From: Bryum argenteum
Taxonomy: Eukaryota; Streptophyta; Bryopsida; Bryales; Bryaceae
Direction: 5' to 3'
Assembly: GCA_037043015.1 (NCBI GenBank)
Contig: CM073324.1
Location: 4,395,413 to 4,459,412 of the forward strand
DNA length: 64,000 nucleotides
Part shown: positions 48,365 through 59,642 of the stretch, in pieces
How the letters are laid out: each line of letters begins with the position of its first letter
How positions within the stretch are numbered: position 1 is the stretch's first letter
The notes under the pieces: generated by a model
What the model was told of the DNA's origin: nothing
What the model saw: the letters and a program-made list of their open reading frames with translations, nothing else
Databases searched by the model: none
Position numbers and translations under genes: made by a program

Positions 48365-51300
48365 CTACGGGGGAGGGTCACTAGTCGGGGCTGACGGTTG
48401 CCAACGAACCTTGTCTTGGGACACCTCACAGAATGTGAGTGTCGAGGACCAGACTCTGTCAAATTCTCTCCGCGCTCGTGCCTTCGCAGAAGATGATTTA
48501 GCTGGTGTCGAGATGGATCTGTCCCGGGCCATGCGCCCTTGGTCCACGATGCCATCCCAGATTTTGTGTTCGAGTCGGGTGTTTATCCATGCATCGTTTG
48601 CAAAAACTTCAGCGTTCCGCCTGATCCAGACGGACCACAGGACTACCCCTCGGATGAGAGCCCACACCGGAGCAGCGGGACTGAGAGGAACTGCTAGAGG
48701 TGCTCTCAGTAAGCATTGCGTCCACTGAAGTGGGGGATGCGGCAAAGTGTCGGGTGGCACCTGAGCCACATGGGAGATGATAGACATCGTATACTTCCAT
48801 GCGTGAACTGCCGTTGAACAAGAGAAAAAACAGTGGTGTAAGGTCTCAGGGACTCCGAGGGCGCAGCATGTGCAGATTTTCGATGTCGCCGAATGGCTCT
48901 GATTTCGCCAAGAGTTGACAGCGATTGCCTTGTGTGCGAGGCTCCATAAAAAAGCCGCTTCCTTCCGCGGCAGTCCGTTCACCCTCACCTCTTTCCAGTT
49001 CACTTCAAAACGATCATGGACCAGTCCGTTCCATTTCGATGCGATGGTCAGGCTGAGCGCTGTCCTTGGGTTACGCCATTTTCGTCCTTTGTTGGCGGTG
49101 TAGGCCAAGAGAGACTCTCCTGGACGCCAGTTCCACCTTCCTGGATCATACGTCAAACAGTTGAGGGGAGCGAGATACCTGTAAGTGAGTTCACCTTTGT
49201 CTTGGGGGCGTGATGGCTGTGCGAGTACTCGGATTCTCCGGACCACCCCCATTAAGCTTCTACCTCCCGCATGAGATTGCTGAGGCAGCAAACGGTTGGA
49301 TTGCCTTCCAATCTTGTATACCTGAACATCTTCGGGGATGTCGAGAACTTGCTGTGTCCTCAAGATTAACGGCCTGAATGTGGCTGCCGTCAGTAGGACG
49401 AAAGTTGGCGTCACTTCAGAGGTGACTGAGAATACGCCCACCCATTCGTTAGGCATGGCTTGGGTCTTGGAGGCTTCGGCTAAGAGGGACCACGCAGCAG
49501 GGAAGCGATCATGATACATCTCGATTTGTTGCCGTTCTTCAGGCCGCAACCGGAATTGCTGTTGGAGGCTTACCCACGACTTAGGGATCATCGTGTCTTC
49601 CTCCCATAGGTCTCTCATCGTGTTAAGGCCGGCCGCTGAAAGTTGTTTGGCCCGGTTGATAGAGAATCCGAACGTCTCGCCAATGTAGAATGAGGTCGAC
49701 CATAAGTGGGTATTTCGAACTTCTTCGAAATTTCTTGGAGGAACCACATCGAGTAGGGGGCTGTATCCCTTCCATGCTGACGTGACTCTGGACCATAGTC
49801 GGGAGCTGGATGGTGCCGAGAACTTGGAGAGCATTGCCCATTGAAGACTGTCCAGTAGGCCAATTTCTTGAGAATTTTATCTCTCAAGAAGGTGTCAACA
49901 TCTGTCGTAGAGAGGGACAGCCCGAACGAGGTGCCAAGGAGAATATGAAGAGCCTGGGCCAGGGCAACAACACACCCAAAGTCTTGTAGCCAGCGAGGCG
50001 CTTCATGGCGGCCGAACCAGAACACAGCACACTTACTCCGATTGATCTGAAGTCCCGACACCGTCCCAAACTCTTGCAGCAGATCGAAGGCAGATAGTAA
50101 GTATCTGTGAGTACCGTATATGGAGAATGTGGCGTCGTCTGCATATTGCATCAGAATTTGGTGGATCGATGGGTCATGTAGTCGGATCCCTTGCAATGCT
50201 CCTCTTGTAACACGTGCTCTGGCTGATAGAGACAGGGCCTCATCTGCTAATAGATACAGATATGGGGCGAGGGGGCATCCTTGCCAAACCCCCCTCTGGA
50301 TCGGAAATTCGGAGGTGCTAATGCCGTTGATGGAGATAGAGGCGCTCGCCCCCTCAAGCAGCATCCTAACCATCCGTGTGAATGTATCGGGAATGCCAAG
50401 CTGCTGCATCAGTTTGAAAAGGAATCGCCAGCTTACTAAGTCATAAGCTTTGCGAAAGTCCAATTTCAGCATGATAAGAGGTTGATGTGACTCCATCGCC
50501 CATTCCGTTGTTTCGTGCTGTACCATGACCAAGTCTAGAATGTATCTGGAGGGAAGAAAGGCAGACTGACTCTCGTGAATAATCTCTGGCAGGAGTTTTT
50601 GCATTCTAATTTGGAGTACTTTTGCAAACACCTTATAAGCTATGTTTAGCAAAGTAATTGGTCTCCAGTTAGGTAGCAATTCAAGATCTCCTGCTTTTGG
50701 CAGCAATACTATCAATTCTGTATTCATGCCGGTAGAGAGGATACCTGCTTGAATAGACGAGTGAAGCATGGCGGTAAATTCTGGGCCTATCAAATCCCAG
50801 AAGTACCTGTAGAATTCCATGGTGACGCCATCTGGTCCTGGACTTTTTCCAGTTGCCATGCTTTTGAGTGCTGTGAGAAGTTCGAGAACCGATGGAGGAG
50901 TGCCGAGCGATTCCAGAGTCTCGGGAGAGAATCTTTCGGAGAATGTAGGTGGGATGTCTGCCATCAGGTGGGCCTCCATCTCTTCGTGTCCTGGTGCCAG
51001 TTCAGCTGTGGAGTAGAGTCTGGTGTAGAACTCCAGTACCATGGCCTCCATCTCGATTCTGTCTGTAACCCGTGTGCCTGCCGGATCCCCGTCTCGAAGA
51101 GCTGTTATCGGCACTGTGGCCCCTCGGTCGCGGACTGCCATAAAGAACTCCTTACTAAGGAGGTCGCCTTTGGACTTCCACCGGACTTGGGTCCGAACCT
51201 TCTTCCCGGCCAGCTTTTTCGTCTGATATTCCTCTAGTCTCAGCCGACAATCGTGGCGCCTTTGGAGCAGGTCGATGTCGTTGGGGGTGGCTTGTGCCGC

Positions 51301-52302
51301 TTGTGTTGCCGCATGTAGTTCCTTTATCAAAGCCTCCTCATCAGCTCTAAACTCGGCTGCTTTCCGCTTACAATATCCACGGTAGAACCGTGTGATTTTT
51401 CTCATCTTCGTGAAGAAAGAAAGTGAGGGACCCGCTTCAGTCCAGAGGCGTTTGATGTCAGGTGCCGCAGCTTCTAGCCATCTGTCGTTTAGTTTCCAGT
51501 GAGAGCTTCGTGCCGGCTGTACCTCCAACTGGACTGTGGCCACTAAGGGCAGATGGTCGGAACGAGTGGTGTCTGCAATGATAGCATAATGTAACAGGGA
51601 TCGACTAGGAGTGCCGGCCTGTTGAGTGAAGAGGTACATGCGGTCCAGTCTTGCTAAGGAACGCGCTTCCCCAGGGCGGTTGTTGTCCCAGGAGTAGCGC
51701 ATGCTACCGGATGACCGAGGATTATCAGCTACCTGAAGAGAGTGCTTCATTGCATCAAACAAGATGCGTTCGCGGAATGGAATCATCGATGCATCTTGTC
51801 TGGTTTTATCAGCCCTTGCTTCCACCATATTGAAGTCCCCTAGGATGATCCATCTGTTCGTCTGTGGGAGAGCCTGTGCCATTGCCTCCCAAAGAATACA
51901 CCGTGCCGGCGACTCATTAGGTGCATAGAGATTGGCGATTCCAATGTCCCCGCCTGGTAACCCTTGTAACGTGAACCAGTGGAGCCTGTTACCGAGTAGA
52001 GTACCTGAGGCTCCAACATGGCGTGACCATTTGGGGTGAAGTAATGTAAGCAAGCCGCCACAGCCTGCGCCTGGATCAGGTGCAGTATGACGATAACCCA
52101 CCGATGCCTCCACTGGGAATTGCTGAGCCTGCTTCCAGAGTCGTGAGCCTAGTTTGGTGAGAGCTGGGCCTCTAACCTTGTGTTCTTGCAGTGCTAGAAT
52201 GTCGAGAGAGGGTAGTGACGTCGTGATGTATGCACTTGTAACGTCCATTGCAGAATCTTCATTGAGCCCTCTCACGTTGTAAGACATCATGTGGAGTTTC
52301 AT
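48365..52302 (-). pseudogene. LINE ORF2: endonuclease-reverse transcriptase, frameshifted
   Basis: Frame 52302 to about 49850 encodes an APE-type endonuclease (start MKLHMMSYNVRGLNE; GDFNMVEAR; SDHLPLVATV) in roughly residues 1-255 and a reverse transcriptase in about 500-770 (KSPGPDGVTMEFYRYFW, NWRPITLLNIAYKVFAK, LDFRKAYDLVSW, GVWQGCPLAPYLYLLADEAL, catalytic YADD near residue 718). After KKLAYW the frame is lost. From about 49860 another frame runs to the stop at 48365 and carries the C-terminal zf-RVT region (RKEAAFLWSLAHKAI, CTCCALGVPETLHHCFFSC). The stretch usually lying between RT and zf-RVT in plant LINEs looks shortened, so an internal deletion with frameshift is the simplest reading. 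Confidence 0.9.
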
Positions 52303-53774
52303 GAGGGGGCGGAGGAGGAGTTGGCGCCTCCGCCGCTCTCTGTGTCTGGCCTACGGAATCCCCATATATCATATGGGGTGGGGTTTGCTTCTGGAGTGTT
52401 AATCCTGAGCCGGGCTGCTGCTCTAATACTCCTAACGGAGTGACCGGTCTGTGGGGGAGTAGTCACCTCTCCCGCCGCTTGTGTTGTTGGTTGTTCCACG
52501 GTCTGCAGTGGTGTTGGTGATGCCAGAGCCTGCTGTGGGTCAGGATCCCCGCTTGGGTCAGGTGCCGTGTCCTCCGGAATGGCGTGGAACTCTTCCAATT
52601 CCCGTCGTATGGCCGCAGCTGAGAGTGGCATAGCTGGAAATCTTGTTGGGGCATCCTCAAATATATCCTCTTCCCCTAGAGGCGGAGGTGGATCTGGGGA
52701 CGGAGGTGCGGAGTTGGGCAGAGGGGGGAGCTCTTGACTCGAGTTGTCTACTATTGGCTCCGCCGCATGTTCTGGTAGGGCTTTTGGTACCGTCATGCCA
52801 TTGGTATGGTCCAGGGGCTGCGGCGGTTCCCGACTTGTGAGTTCCGGTTGGGGGCGTGGTGCTATCGGCAAGCTGGGGGCGCTTGTGACAGGGTCGTTAC
52901 TCCGAGCCGGTGGTTGATCCGGTGGCATGTCAGCTGTTGGGTTGTTGGCTGTGTCCGGTAGAGTACCAGCTGGCTCTTGTGCCAGACTTGGACTGCTGGA
53001 TATTTCGGAGTCGGAGCTGATGATGTGAATCGTTACGGGTTGAGCTATCACAGCGACATCTGACGAGTGCGATGACGTAGGGTGGGGCTGGACCGGTGGT
53101 CGTGGATCCTCTGGCCGATCCACCTCCATTGCTGTTACGGTGTCTACCGAGCTGGAACTCCACTCGCAGTAATTTGGTTGATAATTTTTCTTAGTACGAT
53201 AAACCTTCTCCCATCCATTCCACTCATAGAGTGGAGTGCAACGGGAGTCACCGTTAGAATAGTGGTTACCACTTCTCTCTGTGTCGTTCAACGGGTCGTA
53301 TGGATCATAGTACGGAATGGACTCTTCTATCTCGACATCGCTATTGGGGTCCAGTATTGGATCCGGTAGTACAGGTGGTTCGGCTTCTCTCGACTGGTTC
53401 AGACTTTGAATACTGTTGATCAGCCGAGACGACTGTGTCGCGAAATCATGACCACCCTGCAGGATACTTGTAGATGTTCCAAACAATGGTCGCACATCCC
53501 AACCTGAGGGCCGAGTCCTCTGGCGGGTGGGGGGCCCTGTCTCCGGGCTAGAAGTGATTGGAATAAAGGACTCGGGGCTAGCTACCTGGTCCTGCGATGC
53601 GGTAGGCGGTGTCTCGTTCTGTATTGAATTGGGCGGTTCGATCCCCGGGATGTGCCTGGACGCCACGCTGTTGCCGGGACCTTGCAGATCCACTCGAACG
53701 TTCGACGGGCTTTGAATTGCTCTCGATTGGGCCGGCATCTGTGGAGGAGGCATGTTCCGTTGGTGACTTACCAT
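52299..53774 (-). CDS. LINE middle ORF, 491 aa, Pro/Ser-rich, unknown
   Basis: Open from ATG at 53774 to TGA at 52299. No domain recognised: rich in P, S, T, Q, D and E, with a Tyr/Asp patch (SIPYYDPYDPLNDTERSG) and WNGWEKVYRTKKNYQ. Its start overlaps the end of ORF1 (ATGGTAA: ATG inside, TAA of ORF1) and its stop overlaps the ORF2 start (ATGA). Long, uninterrupted and in the element's sense, so it is probably a translated part of the LINE. It may be a separate ORF or the C-terminal half of ORF1 moved to another frame. Confidence 0.7.
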   Translation of the reverse strand: MVSHQRNMPPPQMPAQSRAIQSPSNVRVDLQGPGNSVASRHIPGIEPPNSIQNETPPTASQDQVASPESFIPITSSPETGPPTRQRTRPSGWDVRPLFGTSTSILQGGHDFATQSSRLINSIQSLNQSREAEPPVLPDPILDPNSDVEIEESIPYYDPYDPLNDTERSGNHYSNGDSRCTPLYEWNGWEKVYRTKKNYQPNYCEWSSSSVDTVTAMEVDRPEDPRPPVQPHPTSSHSSDVAVIAQPVTIHIISSDSEISSSPSLAQEPAGTLPDTANNPTADMPPDQPPARSNDPVTSAPSLPIAPRPQPELTSREPPQPLDHTNGMTVPKALPEHAAEPIVDNSSQELPPLPNSAPPSPDPPPPLGEEDIFEDAPTRFPAMPLSAAAIRRELEEFHAIPEDTAPDPSGDPDPQQALASPTPLQTVEQPTTQAAGEVTTPPQTGHSVRSIRAAARLRINTPEANPTPYDIWGFRRPDTESGGGANSSSAPS

Positions 53775-54904
53775 TGTGAAGCCTTCAGCATCTGGTATCG
53801 GCCTGAATCGACAATTGTGCGTCTCCGGCGTCTGCGTCTATGAGGTTGTCGTCCATATGGTGAGCCTGTAACTCCTCGGGCATCTGGGCTTCCTGCAGCG
53901 CCTCTCGCTTGTGGGGCGTACTGCTGTGGCTTGGGTACTGTAGGTGGGGGTGTTCGGTGTGTCGGGACCGTTAAGGCTTCAGCACCTCGTGCTTGTCCCG
54001 GTCGAGGGAGTAGGGGCAGATGGTTCGTTGTTCCAAATGTCATGAGCGGACATCCGTTTGTGTTATGTTGGTGATTCCCGCATCTCATACAGTGAAGTTC
54101 CAGCCCTTCATATACCACCGGGATGGAAACGCTACCTCCAGATTCGCTGTAGCCAACCACGTTGGTAACCCATCCTTTATCGAGATCTACGCCAACACAG
54201 AATTTGGGGAGGGAGTCGAATCCTTCTTCTGTTCGTTCCACCATCACCTCACCTACTTATTCTACAATTTTCCAGGCCAGCTTGATATACTCCAGTGGCA
54301 TCTCCGGGAAAGAGACCCACATGGGCCAGATGGCTCCGTGCGTCATGCGCGGGTTGAATCCCCTCGTCCATTTCTGGTAAATAATCGTGCCCGACTCGAA
54401 ACGATGGAGAGCTTGGGTAAGTATACGTAGCGTCGTGTCGCGACAATCCGTGCGTACGTAGGCGTACCTTATGCCTACACTTTGGTGAAAGTGTACTTTC
54501 CCTGGTGAAGCGCGGCGTTGGAGCGATTCCCACCAATTCTCTTTGCTCCGGCCGGTTAGATTCCCATCCAGTAGTCTGGCAATGACGACGTGGTCCTGCA
54601 GGAATGGGATTTCCTGAGCCACAGTCGACTGGGCTTCCGAATCTAAGGTCATGGTGGCGGCGCCTCGTACCAATAATCCATCGTGATTCCGGAACGAGCC
54701 GTGTTCCAGTCGTTCGCCATCCGTACGAGTGAATGGGTTCACTGTGCCTCTATCTAAGGCACCGTCACTCAACCCTTTCGTAACGATTTCCAGACCTGGG
54801 TCACTCATGACGCTGGGGCTGGACCGGTTGTTGGGGACCGTGGAAGTGGTCACTCCTGACGCACCTGTTAGTGCCGCACTGTAGCTAATTCGATTTCCAG
54901 CCAT
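53768..54904 (-). pseudogene. LINE ORF1: DUF4283-like plus CCHC knuckle, one in-frame stop
   Basis: Start MAGNRISYSAALTG at 54904. A DUF4283-like RNA-binding region follows (DHVVIARLLDGN ... TLRILTQALHRFESG ... WVSFPEMPLEYIKLAWKIVE). A TAA at 54257-54259 interrupts the frame, which then continues (VGEVMVERTEEGFD ... CVGVDLDKGW) into a zinc knuckle CMRCGNHQHNTNGC (CX2CX4HX4C) and a basic tail with eight Arg (RRRRRRR), ending at 53768. Both halves are in one frame, so a single nonsense change is the only visible lesion. Confidence 0.85.
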
Positions 54905-55114
54905 TATCTTGATCCTAACTCTAAACCTAGGTAAGTTTGGCGAGAGTGATTAAGTATTAGTCTTCCACCACTCCTTCGATCCGTTGGGAGAAGGCGAAGC
55001 AGATTCCTCACACCAGGAGGGGAGGAATGTGCTCACAGGGGTTTAGGAAGGTCGCCGCCATGGCAGCGGCTCACCGCTGCGCTCCGCCATCGCCTCCCCT
55101 ATCACTTTACTTTT

Positions 55115-55431
55115 CAAAGTTTGATAAATTTTACCATGCATGTGATATTGCTTGGTGATGTTTATAATACAAATGCAACTCGTCAAGGATGACTACAAAA
55201 GAAGAAAATGGTACATATTCTAAGATGTCTAACATGTTATTATGAGTTAAACTTTAATTCCTTCACCTACCTTCATAAATTTGGAGATTGAACAAGTTTT
55301 TAAGTGTATGCCCATTAAATACGGAGGAAATAAAATACAATACGAAGGAAAAAGGTTGCGGAGGAGAAAGAAACTTCATTTCCAATGCAACAAAAAATGG
55401 TACTCTCATTCGAACGTCAGAATTTTGTAGC
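55115..55431. other. Spacer between LINE and tRNA-Arg
   Basis: A+T-rich pre-insertion sequence; nothing recognised. Confidence 0.4.
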
Positions 55432-55504
55432 CGACCACTGTGGGACTCGAACCCACAATCTCCCGCTCCGGAGGCGAGCGCCTTATCCATTAGGCCAAGC
55501 GGCC
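55432..55504 (-). tRNA. tRNA-Arg (anticodon CCG)
   Basis: The reverse strand folds as a 73-nt cloverleaf: acceptor GGCCGCT with AGTGGTC (two G-U pairs) plus discriminator G; D arm with GGCCTAATGGATAAGGC; anticodon stem CTCGC/GCGGG with loop CTCCGGA, giving CCG (Arg, CGG codon); T arm TGTGGG-TTCGAGT-CCCACA. No intron. Internal Pol III boxes are intact. It lies about 175 bp upstream of the uL18 gene on the opposite strand. Confidence 0.95.
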
Positions 55505-55632
55505 TTGCTGACATGCTTCTATCGGACGAGAAAGAGAACTTATTTGTCCAAAATATTATTTTCAAGGCAGCAAGGACCTGTAGACAGAATGTTGTATTGG
55601 TACGCATGATGTTGTATTGGTGCTGAGGAATG

Positions 55633-55646
55633 AGGGTTTAGGGTTC
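55633..55646 (+). promoter_or_regulatory. Telo-box-like motif upstream of uL18 gene
   Basis: AGGGTTTAGGGTT lies about 35 bp before the start codon. Telo-boxes (AAACCCTAA) are typical of plant ribosomal-protein and translation-factor promoters and leaders. A short upstream ATG (55650) opens a 6-codon uORF. Confidence 0.5.
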
Positions 55647-55679
55647 CTCATGGCGAATCACTGCTCTTGAATCTCGGCG

Positions 55680-56404
55680 ATGGCCATGGCGATGGCTGCC
55701 TTGGTGGCCAGGCTCCGGAGCCAAAGCAGCCGTGCATTGCTTCCCGATCTCGCGCACCGCACTTTACCGCCCTTGTGGATCGCTCGGGATAATTTCGCCA
55801 CCAGGAGTTCTATGCCGCCCAAGTCTCGAGGATCATGGGAGGTTAGTTGCATCTCTTTTCCTTTGTATTAATGCTTTCAGCAACGGTGAGTAAGTAAGAG
55901 AGGATTGTGCAGAAATGTGGGAAGCGAGGGGAGATGGAGGACAAGGAAGACTACGGCTACGCATGGGACGATCACGAAATGGGATACGGCAGGGAAGCAG
56001 AGATTCCTCATTTTAGCAAGAGGCGGAGCAAGGAGGATGAGAAGAAGAAAAAGAATAACAACGGCAAAAAATCATTCAAGCTGCGGACGGAGAAGTGCTT
56101 GCGGCCCTTCAGCCTGGACGTTTTCCTGTCTGGGAAATATGTCCATGCCAGCATTATGCATCGTGTGACCAGCAAGGTGGTGGCAGTGGTCAGCACGAAT
56201 GCGAAAGAGTTTCGCCATGAATTGAAATCGTACAAGGATTTTACAGCTTGCAAAATCGTGGGCGAGACTCTCGCGCTTAGGGCAAAAGAAGCCGATGTCT
56301 ACACGGTTGTGTATGAGCCTCGGAAAGGAGATAAATTCGAAGGGCGCCTGGCTGCTGTTGTGCACACCATCGAAGACCATGGCATCAATGTCGACATGGA
56401 TTGA
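55680..56404 (+). CDS. Ribosomal protein uL18 family, organelle-type
   Basis: Two exons, 55680-55841 and 55913-56404 (GTTAGT donor, GTGCAG acceptor); 217 aa. Residues 1 to about 50 are basic, Ala/Ser/Arg-rich and free of acidic runs (MAMAMAALVARLRSQSS), a likely mitochondrial or plastid targeting peptide. A charged linker with a KKKKNNN run follows, then the L18p/L5e domain: LRPFSLDVFLSGKYVHASIM, HRVTSKVVAVVSTNAKEF, CKIVGETLALRAKEADVY, KFEGRLAAVVHTI. This matches the plant 'ribosomal L18p/L5e family' proteins. uL18 binds 5S rRNA in the large subunit; whether this member is a core ribosomal protein or a divergent relative is not clear. Confidence 0.82.
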
Positions 56405-57683
56405 TTAGGGTTAGGGTTGCATAAAAACTCTTCGATACCCGCAGGCTTCCTTCCTCCGTGGTGAGACTCGCACATTATTTCTTGAAGCACCGAGAAATCA
56501 TGTAGATTCCTGCTTCCTGAATTGAATGCTGTTGAATGCTGATTGTTCAGGTAAAGCTTCCATACTAGTTGGAGGATCCGGCATCTTGAAGGCAAGAGAA
56601 CTGTTGTTTACTTCGATCTGCTGCTTTTTAAAGACTGCGTGAGGTGCAGTTCGCTTCCGAGGAACGCAGTCATGGATGCCAGTTCCATCATAGTTGCTGC
56701 TTTTCATACTCGCTTGACCTTCTCAGCTAGGTCAGTTTGCAGCAGCGTACGACGAGGCCAGGTGAATGGGGCTTCAGTCTAGTGGAGTAGGATCTGCTGC
56801 GTATGATATGGTCACCTATCATCAACGTTTTAATATGTCCGTTCGACTCAATTTCGTTGGTTAATGGCAGAGGCTGGCACTAGTTGGTTATTGTATGTTA
56901 AGAGAATAAGCTCTGGAATTGCTCTCATGTTCGTAGTGTTCATCTTAGGTAACTCGGTGTTTTTAGCTCACATCTTGGGTTTCGGTGTCAGGGTTTAGGG
57001 TGTAGGTTGATTCAGACTGTTTTGCATCAGCTTAGTGTGGTAATAGAGAACCAAAGTTGTGAGAATGCCTGTTGTTCAAAAGCTTCACGCGATATACAGG
57101 GGCATTGGTCTGGTTGGTTGCAGAAGTAATGAATTGATGAACCGATGTTTGTGTACAGAGGAGGGATTAAGAATGAAAACATAGAACCTGTAGATTTGCC
57201 CTTGATTCACGACTTAAGACTCCGTTTAGGCTAGTTTTTATCATACCGGTATACGTAAAGTTCCACTATCGTCACCATGATGAGAAGTCATGTAAAGATG
57301 TCGACGAGGCTGTAAAATCAAGTTGTAGTTTCAACTCAAAAGTTTCTGATTTTCTGAAGAAGGAAACGGAGGTGTTCCGGACCCTACGACCGGCGTCGGT
57401 TGGGGATAGCTCGTTAAGTAAGTCACTATCTGTTTCTCAATATCAGACAACCCCACTGGAACGGAGACTACGGCAGTTCTATTACTTTTGCTACACCACA
57501 AGCCTTGAAGATGACCACCATCAGAAAAGTGAACCTCTGTAATACGACCTTTTATAATCCCTCGATGCAGTAGTAGAAAGCTAGTCTGAGCAAATCACAA
57601 TTTCGCTACAGATAGAGGTTTCCTTAAGGGAATTCCCGAGGTGTACTAGTATAGTCTAAGCAAACCACAAATTTACTACACAA
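56405..57683. other. uL18 downstream region, no gene seen
   Basis: 3' UTR of uL18 and intergenic sequence. No RNA gene or repeat recognised. Confidence 0.4.
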
Positions 57684-58110
57684 GAGTTGTTGATTAGTGT
57701 TACATACGTTAATTGCGAACAACGAACATAAGAGTTGTTGATTACTGTTTGCGAACGGAAGAGTTGTTGATTAGTGTTACAAACGTTAATTGCAAACGGA
57801 AGAATTGTTGATTAGTGTTTGTGAACGGAAGAGTTTGTTGATTAGTGTAAGAGTTGTTGATTAGTGTTTGCGAACGGAAGAGTTGTGGATTAGTGTTTGC
57901 AAACGGAAGAGTTGTTGATTAGTGTAAGAGTTGTTGATTAGTGTTTGCAAACAGAAGAGTTGTTGATTAGTGTTTGCAAACGGAAGAGTTGTTGATTAGT
58001 GTAAGAGTTGTTGATTAGTGTTTGCAAACGGAAGGGTTGTTGATTAGTGTAAGAGTTGTTGATTAGTGTTTGCGAACGGAAGAGTTGTGGATTAGTGTTA
58101 CAAACATTAA
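57684..58110. repeat. Minisatellite built on GTTGTTGATTAGTGT
   Basis: More than a dozen copies of AGTTGTTGATTAGTGT, alternating with TTGCAAACGGAAG or TAAG, giving 29-bp and 17-bp unit lengths in a mixed order. Confidence 0.85.
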
Positions 58111-58369
58111 TTTTGCGAACGGTAATACTAAATGTCGCACGTCACTATAGTGTTACAACACTAATTTTCAAACCATAACATTAGATGTGAGAGCATACAA
58201 ACTTTCGTGCAAGTGGAAGAATTTATTGAAAGTGGTGCAATTGGTGGCTTGAAGAAAAGAAAAGGGACAAAGTGAACACTAATCTCAAGAGAGTTGAGAA
58301 GTAATGACATTTACCAAAATAGACTCATTACACTACTCTCCACATAACACTAATGAACAATTGTTGTGT

Positions 58370-58588
58370 ACACTAAATAGGTAGATTAGTGTTAGATGCA
58401 CTAATTCATATAAACATGTTATAAGTTTTTACTGTTGGTCAAAAAAATTACCCTTTACATTCCTAAAGATGGGGATCCTTCCATGGTATTGGAATCAATA
58501 CTCTTGGTAATTTTATTTTATCAAAAGTAAAAACTTATACCATTTTCAAATCTTATAAAAATCTAACACTAATCTACCTATTTAGTGT
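58370..58588. mobile_element. Foldback/MITE-like element with perfect 26-bp inverted repeats
   Basis: ACACTAAATAGGTAGATTAG... (58370-58395) is exactly inverted at 58563-58588. A second inverted pair TATAAGTTTTTACT/AGTAAAAACTTATA lies inside. The TTAGTGT word of the neighbouring minisatellite also occurs in the arms. Confidence 0.6.
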
Positions 58589-59642
58589 AGTGAGGTTTAT
58601 TGTAATGGATAAAAGGTTTGATGACAAGAATCGAGACATGAGATACTATAACCAAAAACAGAACTAAATGTTTTCAAAGTGTCATAAATGTGCCTAATAT
58701 CTCATTCCCCGAGTCTACCTTAGAGATTAGAACATGAGAGCATGACAAGGACTTCAAACCTATTTTGAAGTTTTCATGAATGGAGTATCAATCTGACCAA
58801 CAATATAGTACATATTCTGTCATGTTCACTATTAAAACTTGATTGACATGTGATTATTGTTTAAGACACCATACATGTTTAATACATAAGAGCATCACTT
58901 CTGGTCTCCTCCTAAATTGCCCTCCAAACGGTAGATGGCGTGAGCTTTTCCATGAGCCTCAAGGTGTCGACGTGTTTTATGAGAATACTCCTCAATGTTG
59001 CCCGCAAACAACACCTTCTCGAACCTCTATTCCACCAACAAGAAAGTTGTTCATGAAAGCCATGATTTTCATGCGCAATAGGAAAAAAGGGTTTGTTGTA
59101 AACCCATTACAAGGAGAGCGAGAACTCATGGCAAGTGAGATGGATTTGACGAGACCGGGACTGGTTGGTGTGAGACGAGAAATTGACATGAGTCTTGGAC
59201 ATTGCGTTGGGACAAGAAAATTGAGGTACTCCGTGCAAGTACCGTTCGTGGGCTGCTTGCGGACGCTCTAATCAAGTTGGAAGCTCAAATATGTGAATGG
59301 TGTGTTTATGATCAAAGTTGGTTGTAGTATGTATCATGGAATTTAACTCAACCAAAACAAAAACTTTTGCCACTAAGATAAAAGCAAATCAAGTATGTTT
59401 TTGCATTAACTACATAATACCCCAACTGTGGGGCCTAATAATAAAGTAAAGTTCAAAAATAAGTTTTGACAACTACAAAACATAAGAAAATTCCTTGTTA
59501 TCCACATCAAGGTTTTTGAGGGGTAACTTTTCCAAACCTTTGGAATTAATTTTAAAAAACAATTTCTGCCCATGAAAGACACCATGTTATCACCTAAATT
59601 GGGCTTTTAAGTAGAATAAATATAAATAGTGTGGCTGGAAGT
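58589..59642. other. Intergenic stretch
   Basis: A 142-codon open frame (58843-59271, +) is present but has no recognised domain, homologous pattern or splice context and is not called as a gene. Confidence 0.35.

Larger units (their letters stand above)
48194..55114 (-). mobile_element. LINE (L1-like non-LTR retrotransposon), 6.9 kb, near full length
   Basis: Body about 48208-55100, flanked by the 14-bp duplication ATCACTTTACTTTT (48194-48207 and 55101-55114). On the minus strand it starts with a G+C-rich leader of about 200 bp, then ORF1, an overlapping middle ORF, ORF2 (endonuclease and reverse transcriptase), a 3' UTR of about 140 bp and a poly-A tail of about 20. Both ends and target duplications are clear, so it is a complete insertion. 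It is clearly richer in G+C than the flanks. Two lesions (ORF1 stop, ORF2 frameshift/deletion) make this copy defective. Confidence 0.95.

Noticed and set aside
50749..51237. 162-codon plus-strand ORF and other plus-strand ORFs at 48.4-54.4 kb
   Set aside because: Antisense shadows of the LINE coding regions; no motifs.
57684..58110. Regular repeats resembling a CRISPR array
   Set aside because: No unique spacers of constant length, mixed unit sizes, eukaryotic context.
58843..59271. 142-codon plus-strand ORF
   Set aside because: Length is notable but there is no recognisable domain, splice context or upstream signal; kept only as intergenic remark.
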